NCBI GenBank assembly: GCA_018813375.1
Contig: JAHJBU010000019.1
Span: 1 to 8,230 of the forward strand
Source of the DNA: Patescibacteria group bacterium
GTDB taxonomy: Bacteria > Patescibacteriota > Microgenomatia > UBA1400 > PJMF01
Direction of reading: 5' to 3'
Length of the DNA stretch: 8,230 nt
Shown: positions 1 to 4,819 of the stretch, piece by piece
Layout of the letters: every line of letters starts with the position of its first letter
Position numbering within the stretch: the stretch's first letter is position 1
Notes under the pieces: generated by a model
The model's database searches: none
What the model was told of the DNA's origin: nothing
The model's input: only the letters and a program-made list of their open reading frames with translations
Translations under genes and position numbers: made by a program

Positions 1-1529
1 CTCATCTCACCGCCTCAAAACTTTATAACTACCTACAATGTCCCCATCGTGTTTGGCGAGATATTTATGGAAATCAGAGTGAAAAAATTCAAGAAACGAA
101 TCCTTTTGTCCAATTACTCTGGGATAAAGGTATGCAGCATGAAAAAGAAGTTGTGGGTAAGCTAGGAAAGTTTGTAGATCTGGGTGAAGGTGATCAACAA
201 GAAAGAATAGCCAATACCAAACAAGCCTTAGATGATGGCGTTGACCTTTTATATCAACCCGTTATTACTCATGAAAACTTACTCGGCATCCCTGACTTTT
301 TACGCAAGCTAGATGATGGCACATACATAGCCATGGATGTTAAAAGCGGGCGTGGCTATGAAGGAACTGATGATGGAGGGGTTGATAATACACCTAAGCT
401 TAAAAAACACTACGCTGTACAACTAGCACTCTATACTGAAATTCTTGAGCAACTTGGTTACAGCAACGGTCAAAGACAGGGTATTATTTATGACATTGAC
501 CATCAAGAAATAACCTATGACCTCAACTCCTCAATGGGCAAACGCACCCCGCAAACATTTTGGGACTATTATCAGTGGTTGAAAGTAGAAGTAACCCATT
601 TACTTGAAAATACAAAAAGAAATGATCCTGCTAACTCTGGAGTTTGCAAGCTTTGCCCTTGGTACAACAGTTGCAAAACTTGGGTGGAAGATAGAGATGA
701 CACGACTGGTCTTTTTTATGTAGGCAGAAATGCTAGAGATACTTTGCTCAATGACATTGATCTCAAAACAGTTTTAGATGCTCAGCATATTGATGTTGAT
801 GAGTTACTAAAGGAAAAGAAGGCTCAAGGAAAAGGCTTTTTAAATAGACTTGGTAAAAGTTCTCTTGAGAAAATCAAAAGAAGAGCAGAGATTTTAGCAA
901 ACAACAAAAAACCTGTTTTATATGAGCCGATTGGATTTCCAAAAGTTTCACACGAACTTTTTTTTGATATTGAGGACGATCCAACTCAATCATTTGTTTA
1001 CATGCATGGAGTTTATGAGAGAAGCCCGCAGGGTAAAAAATTTATCCCCTTTGTAGCTGATGCAGTAACACCAGAATCAGAATCCAAGGCTTGGCGAGAA
1101 TTCTGGGATTATATTAAGTCATTACCACAGGATGATTTTGCAATTTACTATTACTCTCATCACGAAGAAACAACTTACAAAAAGATGGCTGAGCAATACC
1201 CAGAGGTAGCTACATTAGAAGATATTGAGTGGTTATATGATGATGTAAGAGCAGTTGATCTTTATAGAGTAATCTCAAAATACACTGACTGGGCTCTTAG
1301 TAGTTATTCGCTTAAAGCAATTGCTCAGCATTTGGGTTTTGATTGGCGAGACAAAACACCATCGGGAGCTTTATCTATTCAGTGGTACAACGATTATTTA
1401 GATACTGGTGATAAAAAAATACTTGAGCGAATACTGCTCTATAACGAAGATGATTGCATTGCCACAATGGTGATTAAAGATGCATTGGTAAAAATGGAAG
1501 AAGAGCTAATAAAACATGCTGACCGATAA
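1..1529 (+). CDS. TM0106-type RecB-like nuclease with C-terminal RNase H-like domain (5' partial)
   Basis: The reading frame is open to the left edge. Codons from base 3 encode a stretch containing LYNYLQCPHRVW, the usual N-terminal signature of TM0106-type putative nucleases, so the ATG at 132 is internal and the true start is off-window. A RecB/Cas4-like nuclease core follows: GIPDFL with Asp at 294-296, then D-x-K with Asp at 336-338 and Lys at 342-344. One Cys at 39-41 plus a C-x2-C-x5-C group at 645-674 give the four-cysteine pattern that binds an iron-sulfur cluster in Cas4/AddB-like nucleases. The C-terminal half resembles the DEDD/RNase H-like YprB domain, with FFDIEDD near 960-980 and YNEDDC at 1440-1457. 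About 508 residues are visible. The role is probably DNA or RNA end processing; the family's function is not established. It overlaps the next gene by 14 nt, suggesting co-translation. The family call is strong; the biological role is open. Confidence 0.9.
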   Translation, partial: HLTASKLYNYLQCPHRVWRDIYGNQSEKIQETNPFVQLLWDKGMQHEKEVVGKLGKFVDLGEGDQQERIANTKQALDDGVDLLYQPVITHENLLGIPDFLRKLDDGTYIAMDVKSGRGYEGTDDGGVDNTPKLKKHYAVQLALYTEILEQLGYSNGQRQGIIYDIDHQEITYDLNSSMGKRTPQTFWDYYQWLKVEVTHLLENTKRNDPANSGVCKLCPWYNSCKTWVEDRDDTTGLFYVGRNARDTLLNDIDLKTVLDAQHIDVDELLKEKKAQGKGFLNRLGKSSLEKIKRRAEILANNKKPVLYEPIGFPKVSHELFFDIEDDPTQSFVYMHGVYERSPQGKKFIPFVADAVTPESESKAWREFWDYIKSLPQDDFAIYYYSHHEETTYKKMAEQYPEVATLEDIEWLYDDVRAVDLYRVISKYTDWALSSYSLKAIAQHLGFDWRDKTPSGALSIQWYNDYLDTGDKKILERILLYNEDDCIATMVIKDALVKMEEELIKHADR

Positions 1530-1695
1530 AGCAATTCAAGAGTTTCGGGAAATCTACAAAAAAGAACACGGTATTGAGTTATCTAATGATGAAGCTAGAG
1601 ACGCTGCAGAAAGACTTATTAGTTTTTTTGAGTTACTACACAAAATTGATCGCGGGGAAGAAGTTACGAAGAAACGTAAGCCAAAGAAGAGCTAG
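1516..1695 (+). CDS. Small conserved helical protein of CPR type, 59 aa
   Basis: The ATG at 1516 lies inside the end of the nuclease gene, and translation runs to TAG at 1693. The product starts MLTDKAIQEFREIYKKEHG, continues IELSNDEARDAAERLISFFELL, and ends in a basic tail (KKRKPKKS). From memory, small proteins of this pattern (an EFxxIYKKxxGxELSxxEA motif followed by an amphipathic helix with aromatic and Leu residues) recur in Patescibacteria genomes, but no function is known to me. It is predicted to be all-helical with no membrane segment or signal peptide. The 14-nt overlap with the nuclease suggests translational coupling. A repeat copy follows 29 nt after the stop. The gene call is good because the frame matches a recurring motif; the function is unknown. 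Confidence 0.75.
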   Translation: MLTDKAIQEFREIYKKEHGIELSNDEARDAAERLISFFELLHKIDRGEEVTKKRKPKKS

Positions 1696-1724
1696 TTTTA
1701 TGTATAATGTACAATTCGGGTAGA

Positions 1725-1751
1725 GTTCTAACAAACTCCCTTACGCCACCC
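1725..1751 (+). repeat. C-rich intergenic repeat, copy 1
   Basis: This is a 27-bp copy carrying the invariant TTCTAACAA (1726-1734), then CTCCC and a terminal ACCC. It differs from the best copies at repeat positions 17, 18, 21 and 23, so it is the most diverged in the middle. It begins 29 nt after the stop of the 59-aa gene and is followed by a short T tract, with no hairpin. Confidence 0.8.
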
Positions 1752-1800
1752 TTTTTATTGATCTGTCAGTCTAAATTAGTCCAATAATGACCATCATCAA

Positions 1801-1806
1801 TATGAT
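1801..1806 (+). promoter_or_regulatory. Probable -10 box of the nucleotidyltransferase module
   Basis: TATGAT (1801-1806) ends 12 nt before the ATG at 1819. A transcript starting about 7 nt after it would exclude the ATG at 1807 and have a leader of only a few bases. This supports 1819 as the real start of the downstream gene. No convincing -35 box is seen. Confidence 0.4.
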
Positions 1807-1818
1807 ATGATTAGACTA

Positions 1819-2019
1819 ATGTACAATTGGTCTACCGACACCACCAGACTTAAAGAAAATCCCGATAAGTATAATATATTTGTACTTGAACAAATGATTA
1901 ATTTTGGGTTAAATAACAAAAAATTATCACTTTCTTCACTTAAAAAACATTGGAGTAAACTCAATATTGACTCCAACAAAAAATCGTATCTCAAAAAGAT
2001 AGTATGGACTCAATCTTAA
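1819..2019 (+). CDS. Small partner (antitoxin-like) of the nucleotidyltransferase, 66 aa
   Basis: The product begins MYNWSTDTTRLKENPDKY and continues with a helical, Lys-rich stretch (LEQMINFGL, LKKHWSKLNID). I recall similar short proteins encoded directly before AbiEii-like nucleotidyltransferases in CPR and other genomes, which suggests an antitoxin or adaptor, but I cannot name a confirmed family. I chose the ATG at 1819 over the in-frame ATG at 1807 because the -10-like TATGAT ends at 1806 and the MYNWSTDT start looks like the conserved N-terminus. It overlaps the nucleotidyltransferase start by 16 nt, the arrangement expected of a coupled two-gene system. The overlapping reverse-strand frame looks like a shadow. 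The CDS is likely; the antitoxin role is inferred from position and size. Confidence 0.7.
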   Translation: MYNWSTDTTRLKENPDKYNIFVLEQMINFGLNNKKLSLSSLKKHWSKLNIDSNKKSYLKKIVWTQS

Positions 2020-2663
2020 CAAAACAACAAGTTTTGGCACTCAAGCTACTTGCTAAAACAAATCTCGCAAAAAAATTCTATTTTTCTGGTGGTACAGTTC
2101 TCTCTCATTTTTACCTTCAACATAGAAAATCAGAAGATTTAGATTTTTTTTGTCAAGAAGAATTTGATCCTCAATCTATTATTGTCGCATTAAAATCACT
2201 TAAAAAAGATTTAGGGTTTAACTCAGTCGACTTTCAAAACAGTTTTAACAGAAATTTGTTTTTTTTAAGATTTAATAATGACTACATTCTTAAGCTAGAA
2301 TTTACTTATTATCCTTTCCAACAAATAGAAGTACCAAAAGTTAAAGACGGCTTAATGGTAGATAGCGCTATAGATATTGCTGTAAATAAATTATTCACAA
2401 TTGCTCAAAAACCAAGAGGAAGAGATTATTTTGATCTCTACTGTCTTATTCAAAAATATGGATATAAAACGGAAAACCTAAGAATGATGGCAAAACAAAA
2501 ATTTGATTGGCACGTAGATCCTTTGCAACTTGCTTCAAGATTTAATGAAGTAGACAATCATCTAGATGATCCTATTATTGTTCAAGAAATAAAAAAAGTT
2601 AGATTAGCAGAATTTTTTCATCAAGAAGCTATTAATTTCAAAAATGAAATTATTAGAAAATAA
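2004..2663 (+). CDS. Nucleotidyltransferase, AbiEii/AbiGii toxin-like
   Basis: This is a 219-aa MNT-fold nucleotidyltransferase of the AbiEii/AbiGii group. Members transfer nucleotides to RNA targets such as tRNA 3' ends and act as toxins in type IV toxin-antitoxin or abortive-infection systems; the target of this one is unknown. Visible motifs are FSGGTVLS with Gly29-Gly30, then HRKSEDLDFF carrying Asp45-x-Asp47 as the metal-binding pair, and LKLEF with Glu99 as a possible third acidic residue. The stretch KPRGRDYFDLYCLI (residues 137-150) matches the RDxxDLY segment usual in this group. The catalytic residues look intact. No membrane segment is seen. It overlaps the 66-aa upstream partner by 16 nt and is followed after 2 nt by a pRiA4b-like gene, so the three form one transcription unit. 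Confidence 0.88.
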   Translation: MDSILTKQQVLALKLLAKTNLAKKFYFSGGTVLSHFYLQHRKSEDLDFFCQEEFDPQSIIVALKSLKKDLGFNSVDFQNSFNRNLFFLRFNNDYILKLEFTYYPFQQIEVPKVKDGLMVDSAIDIAVNKLFTIAQKPRGRDYFDLYCLIQKYGYKTENLRMMAKQKFDWHVDPLQLASRFNEVDNHLDDPIIVQEIKKVRLAEFFHQEAINFKNEIIRK

Positions 2664-2665
2664 AA

Positions 2666-2992
2666 ATGCAATTAACCAAGTTTAAAATTACTAACCAGAG
2701 AGACAAAACTAATTACAAAATCATGGAAGTTCCTTCTAACATGACTTTGTATAAATTTAATGATGTTGAACACACTCCCAATGCTAAAGGAGTTAAGCGT
2801 TTTTATTTTGTAAGCGATTTGTTTGCAAACAACAAGAAAATGCTGTTTTTATTTGATTATGGTGATTCGTGGTACTTTACATTAGAGCTACTAGATAATT
2901 CTGAAAATGTTTTCAAAACACCTAAAAATTACTACAAAATATATGAAGCACGCGGAGAAGATCCTGAGCAATATCCTCCACTAGATGAATAA
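2666..2992 (+). CDS. Short pRiA4b ORF-3-like protein
   Basis: This 108-aa protein carries FLFDYGDSWYFTLEL (residues 61-75) and an EARGEDPEQYP segment (94-104), both diagnostic of the plasmid pRiA4b ORF-3-like (IS1096 TnpR-associated) domain. Usual members are longer and begin with a segment containing a W-R-x-I/V-type motif, which I do not see here, so this is a short or N-terminally diverged form. The family is common on mobile elements and near toxin-antitoxin genes and has no settled biochemical role. The gene starts 2 nt after the nucleotidyltransferase stop, indicating a shared operon. It has no hairpin terminator; a C-rich repeat begins 12 nt after its stop. The family call is good; the function is unknown. 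Confidence 0.78.
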   Translation: MQLTKFKITNQRDKTNYKIMEVPSNMTLYKFNDVEHTPNAKGVKRFYFVSDLFANNKKMLFLFDYGDSWYFTLELLDNSENVFKTPKNYYKIYEARGEDPEQYPPLDE

Positions 2993-3004
2993 ATATCAAA
3001 TAAG

Positions 3005-3031
3005 GTTCTAACAAACTCCCGCACCCGACCC
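3005..3031 (+). repeat. C-rich intergenic repeat, copy 2
   Basis: This 27-bp copy has TTCTAACAA (3006-3014) followed by CTCCC, CCC and CCC runs separated by GCA and GA. It starts 12 nt after the pRiA4b-like gene. It differs from copy 4 only at repeat positions 1 and 11. Confidence 0.85.
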
Positions 3032-3078
3032 ACATATTAAACAAAAAAATTGATTTAATCATCAAAATTATATAAGAT

Positions 3079-3237
3079 ATGTCAATGCAAGAACAAAAAA
3101 GAATTAACCCAGATGAAGATAAAATTGCCGCAGCACTGAAAAAAATTGAAGAAAATTTAGCACAAAGAAGAAGAGAAGATGATGAAAAAGAGACAGAGTC
3201 TTCAGGAAATAACGGTAGTGATGACTCCTCTAGCTAA
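3079..3237 (+). CDS. Small acidic, disordered hypothetical protein, 52 aa
   Basis: The ATG at 3079 opens a frame to TAA at 3235; an in-frame ATG at 3085 is an alternative start. The product has a helix-prone charged centre (DEDKIAAALKKIEENLAQRRR) and a Ser/Asp/Glu-rich tail (SSGNNGSDDSSS) that is probably disordered. TATAAG at 3071-3076 resembles a -10 box and would favour the 3085 start on a nearly leaderless message. No family is recognised. It stands alone between repeat copy 2 and the first promoter-terminator unit. Codon use looks like that of the neighbours, which supports it being coding, but its small size and low complexity keep the call modest. Confidence 0.55.
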   Translation: MSMQEQKRINPDEDKIAAALKKIEENLAQRRREDDEKETESSGNNGSDDSSS

Positions 3238-3260
3238 TCCTACCCAAATTTTTATAGGAC

Positions 3261-3289
3261 TTAACTTTTAAATCAAGAATTTGCATAAT
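3261..3289 (+). promoter_or_regulatory. Promoter of unit A (upstream tandem unit)
   Basis: TTAACT (3261-3266) and CATAAT (3284-3289) are separated by 17 bp. The predicted start, about 3296, lies only about 10 nt before the hairpin at 3306. The same arrangement recurs in unit B, which raises confidence beyond what the boxes alone give. Confidence 0.4.
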
Positions 3290-3305
3290 ATTTTTACTAA
3301 AATCA

Positions 3306-3341
3306 CCTGCAAGAGCTTTGGCTCTTTGCGGGATTTTTTTT
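3306..3341 (+). terminator. Intrinsic terminator A
   Basis: CCTGCAAGAGC (3306-3316) pairs with GCTCTTTGCGGG (3321-3332) around a TTTG loop with one bulged T, giving an 11-bp stem. Eight T residues follow at 3334-3341. It can end transcripts from the acidic-peptide gene and also from the promoter at 3261. Confidence 0.9.
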
Positions 3342-3391
3342 GGCACACTACCCTTTCATATAAATATACTGAGGTATTGCATTAAAAAAGA

Positions 3392-3418
3392 TTTCTAACA
3401 ACCTCTCTCACCCCACCC
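3392..3418 (+). repeat. C-rich intergenic repeat, copy 3
   Basis: This copy keeps TTCTAACAA (3393-3401) and the terminal ACCC, but the middle is changed to CCTCTCTCACCCC. It differs from copy 2 at positions 1, 11, 15, 17 and 23. It is the only copy not placed directly after a gene; it lies between the two terminators. Confidence 0.75.
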
Positions 3419-3437
3419 CAATATTATAGGATAATTA

Positions 3438-3466
3438 TTGACAACCGTTATAAAACGGCTTAAAAT
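3438..3466 (+). promoter_or_regulatory. Near-consensus promoter of unit B with spacer palindrome
   Basis: A perfect -35 TTGACA (3438-3443), a 17-bp spacer and -10 TAAAAT (3461-3466) make this the best sigma70-type promoter in the window. The spacer contains the inverted repeat CCGTT-ATAA-AACGG (3445-3458), placed where a repressor would block polymerase. The predicted start is near 3473. Confidence 0.7.
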
Positions 3467-3472
3467 ACATAT

Positions 3473-3519
3473 CACTAAAACCTCCCGCAACAGCTTCGGC
3501 TCTTTGCGGGATTTTTTTT
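3473..3519 (+). ncRNA. Possible ~47-nt RNA from unit B
   Basis: The promoter at 3438-3466 would start a transcript near 3473 that meets the terminator hairpin after about 11 nt and ends in the T tract at 3512-3519. If termination is efficient, the product is a tiny RNA that is mostly a UUCG-capped hairpin. If it is regulated, the hairpin is an attenuator for the NYN gene, which starts at 3548. The sequence alone does not decide between these. Confidence 0.3.
3484..3519 (+). terminator. Intrinsic terminator B with UUCG loop
   Basis: CCCGCAA (3484-3490) pairs with TTGCGGG (3504-3510), then a small internal loop, then AGC/GCT closing a TTCG tetraloop (3495-3498). Eight T residues follow at 3512-3519. 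The 3' half is identical to that of terminator A. It sits just before the NYN gene promoter. Confidence 0.9.
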
Positions 3520-3529
3520 AACGAAAAAG

Positions 3530-3538
3530 TGATAAAAT
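3530..3538 (+). promoter_or_regulatory. Extended -10 promoter of the NYN gene
   Basis: TG-A-TAAAAT (3530-3538) is an extended -10 element ending 9 nt before the ATG at 3548. Transcription would begin at or within a few bases of the start codon, giving a leaderless or nearly leaderless message. No -35 or Shine-Dalgarno site is seen. Confidence 0.5.
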
Positions 3539-3547
3539 GTTGCCATT

Positions 3548-4084
3548 ATGAGTAAGAAAGCAATTATCCTAGTAGATGGAAGTAACTTTTATTTCAAGAT
3601 GAAAGACCTCAAGCTCCATAATTTTATAGACTTTAATTTTTCTAAATTTTTTAAGTATTTAGCAGGAAAAAATAAGCTTATATCTTCTACTTACTACATA
3701 GGCAAAATAAGAACTGATGAAAGTAAAAAGTCACAAATATTATTTAATAAACAAAGAAAACTTTTGGCTCATCTAAAAAAACACAAAACAAAATATTCAC
3801 TTGGCTATCTTTTAAAATCTGATGGCAAATACCACGAAAAAGGCGTTGATGTACAAATGGCTGTTGATATTCTCGTCGCTGCTTATGAAAATTTAGTCGA
3901 TCACATTATTTTAGTTTCTTCTGATACTGACCTAATTCCATCTATCAGAAAAGCACAACAGTTAGGAAAAATAGTGGAGTATATCGGATTCTCACATCAA
4001 AAAAGCATTGCTTTGGTAGCAGAATGTAAAGAGACACGGTTGCTCAAACTTGAAGATATTGAACAATTTTTGGAGAAAAAATAA
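3548..4084 (+). CDS. NYN-domain (LabA/DUF88-like) PIN-fold protein, putative RNase
   Basis: This 178-aa protein covers one NYN domain, a PIN-like fold that binds metal and usually cleaves RNA. Acidic motifs are in the expected order: ILVDGSNFYF with Asp10 and Asn13, KGVDVQMAVD with Asp101 and Asp107, and SSDTDLIPSI with Asp126 and Asp128. The KGVD and SDTDL motifs are typical of the LabA/DUF88 group. There is no extra C-terminal domain, no signal peptide and no membrane segment, so it is probably a cytosolic single-domain nuclease. It has its own extended -10 promoter and its own hairpin terminator, so it is likely monocistronic. The substrate is unknown. Its setting among toxin-like genes makes a defence or stress role possible, but that is inference from neighbours only. 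Confidence 0.88.
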   Translation: MSKKAIILVDGSNFYFKMKDLKLHNFIDFNFSKFFKYLAGKNKLISSTYYIGKIRTDESKKSQILFNKQRKLLAHLKKHKTKYSLGYLLKSDGKYHEKGVDVQMAVDILVAAYENLVDHIILVSSDTDLIPSIRKAQQLGKIVEYIGFSHQKSIALVAECKETRLLKLEDIEQFLEKK

Positions 4085-4096
4085 AGCTAATTCTCG

Positions 4097-4131
4097 CCTC
4101 GTCCATGCTTCTAGCCCGACGAGGTTTTTTT
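4097..4131 (+). terminator. Intrinsic terminator of the NYN gene
   Basis: CCTCGTC (4097-4103) pairs perfectly with GACGAGG (4118-4124) around a 14-nt loop. Seven T residues follow at 4125-4131. It begins 12 nt after the NYN stop codon. Its sequence is unrelated to terminators A and B. Confidence 0.9.
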
Positions 4132-4150
4132 ATGTAAACCGACACGCAAT

Positions 4151-4303
4151 ATGACACCGATCATCTCTGCAGACGAAATCAAAAAAACTTTACCAGGATA
4201 TTCGCCTAATAAAGTTGAAAAGTTTCACACCATATCAGCCAAAATTGCTGATAAAAAATTTGATAAACAACTAACCGGATATAATGACAAAAACTTACTA
4301 TAA
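4151..4303 (+). CDS. Small protein, 50 aa, resembling the N-terminus of zeta-toxin-like kinases
   Basis: The ATG at 4151 opens a 50-aa frame ending in TAA at 4301. The product contains ISADEIKKTLPGYSPNKVEKF and FHTISAKIADKKFDKQL. From memory this resembles the leader that precedes the P-loop (GGxxSGKT) in zeta-toxin-like proteins of CPR bacteria, but no P-loop follows here. It could be a free-standing small protein or a remnant of a larger gene. It overlaps the DUF2188 gene by 20 nt, which argues for a two-gene unit rather than random decay. The resemblance is from memory and untested. Confidence 0.5.
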   Translation: MTPIISADEIKKTLPGYSPNKVEKFHTISAKIADKKFDKQLTGYNDKNLL

Positions 4304-4550
4304 AACTAACCAGAATCATCCTCAAATCAAAGCTTATAAACAAGCCGTTAAACGAGGGATGAAGAGTCAGCATGTTTTACCTAGAGATAACTCTTGGATT
4401 GTTAAGCGCGCAGGAGCTTCTAGAGCTACTAAAATTTTCAATAATCAAAACCAAGCCAAAAAATTTGCTCTTGACGTTGCCAAAAATCAAGGCACAGCGT
4501 TATTTATCCATGGAAGCGATGACCGAATTAGAGACAGAAGGTATTTCTAA
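4284..4550 (+). CDS. DUF2188 domain protein
   Basis: This 88-aa product carries HVLPRDNSWIVKRAGASRA (residues 30-48), then FNNQNQAKKFALDVAKNQGTALFIHGSDDRIRDRRYF to the end. This is the DUF2188 pattern: a histidine-led strand with a central Trp, a helix ending AKNQG, and a final IHGxDGRI-like strand. The first 25 or so residues (Lys/Tyr/Gln-rich) precede the domain, so the Met at residue 26 is an alternative start; 4284 is preferred because it overlaps the upstream 50-aa frame in the coupled style seen elsewhere here. The molecular function of the family is unknown to me. There is no hairpin terminator; a C-rich repeat starts 10 nt after the stop. Confidence 0.8.
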   Translation: MTKTYYKTNQNHPQIKAYKQAVKRGMKSQHVLPRDNSWIVKRAGASRATKIFNNQNQAKKFALDVAKNQGTALFIHGSDDRIRDRRYF

Positions 4551-4560
4551 AACAAGCAGG

Positions 4561-4587
4561 TTTCTAACAACCTCCCGCACCCGACCC
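4561..4587 (+). repeat. C-rich intergenic repeat, copy 4
   Basis: This copy carries TTCTAACAA (4562-4570), then CC, CCC, CCC and CCC runs separated by T, GCA and GA. With copy 2 it is closest to the consensus. It lies between the DUF2188 gene and the Fic module promoter. Confidence 0.85.
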
Positions 4588-4636
4588 AAAAGATATGTTT
4601 TGATATACTAATTTCTACGCAAATTCTGACTTCGCA

Positions 4637-4645
4637 TGCTACAAT
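4637..4645 (+). promoter_or_regulatory. Extended -10 promoter of the Fic module
   Basis: TG-C-TACAAT (4637-4645) is an extended -10 element ending 6 nt before the ATG at 4652. Transcription would start about at the A of the start codon, predicting a leaderless mRNA. There is no Shine-Dalgarno site before 4652. Confidence 0.55.
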
Positions 4646-4651
4646 TTAAAT

Positions 4652-4819
4652 ATGAAATCAAAATTACAGCAAAAATACGAAAAGTATCGAAAGTCAAAGT
4701 CTAGCAAAAAAACTAGAGTGTCTTTTTTGCATAGTTTTTTACCAGAAATGATCTTTCGTACCACTAAATTAGAAGGTGAACCCGTGACTCGTCGCGCGGT
4801 TAATGCTATTTTGCGATGA
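4652..4819 (+). CDS. FicA-like antitoxin, 55 aa
   Basis: The 55-aa product ends with TTKLEGEPVTRRAVNAILR. Thr37-x-x-x-Glu41-Gly42 fits the (S/T)xxxE(G/N) inhibitory helix of Fic proteins, in which the Glu blocks the ATP-binding site of the Fic enzyme. In class I Fic modules this helix is on a separate small antitoxin encoded directly upstream of the toxin, exactly as here. The N-terminus is basic (Lys/Arg/Ser-rich) and may be flexible. Its TGA stop overlaps the toxin start codon (ATGA, 4816-4819), so translation is probably coupled. An alternative is a class II Fic protein split by a frameshift, since the helix is normally N-terminal to the same domain there, but the clean ATGA junction favours two genes. 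It is the only TGA-terminated gene in the window. Confidence 0.75.
   Translation: MKSKLQQKYEKYRKSKSSKKTRVSFLHSFLPEMIFRTTKLEGEPVTRRAVNAILR

Larger units (their letters stand above)
1705..1828. repeat. 12-bp direct repeat bracketing the first C-rich repeat
   Basis: TAATGTACAATT occurs at 1705-1716 and again at 1817-1828. The two copies flank the spacer that holds C-rich repeat copy 1. The second copy overlaps the likely start codon of the next gene. It may be a trace of a local duplication or insertion, or chance in AT-rich sequence. Confidence 0.35.
3238..3547 (+). other. 310-bp non-coding spacer with tandem promoter-terminator units
   Basis: No convincing gene lies here. In order it holds a weak promoter (3261-3289) leading to a hairpin terminator (3306-3341), C-rich repeat copy 3 (3392-3418), a near-consensus promoter (3438-3466) leading to a second very similar terminator (3484-3519), and an extended -10 box for the NYN gene (3530-3538). 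The two promoter-terminator units share an ACTAAAA stretch just before the hairpin and an identical terminator 3' half (GGCTCTTTGCGGGA plus eight T), which suggests a duplication. Confidence 0.6.

Noticed and set aside
132..1529. Nuclease gene starting at ATG 132
   Set aside because: The frame stays open to the left edge and the upstream codons encode the conserved LQCPHRVW motif of the family, so this Met is internal.
1797..1994. Minus-strand 65-aa frame
   Set aside because: It lies entirely opposite the small partner gene, which has a plausible promoter and overlaps its operon neighbour; the minus frame has no recognisable motif.
4816..4819. TGA recoded as Gly, as in Gracilibacteria and Absconditabacteria
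   Set aside because: No long gene contains an in-frame TGA, and readthrough here would give an unrelated sequence in the Fic +1 frame, so the standard bacterial code fits.
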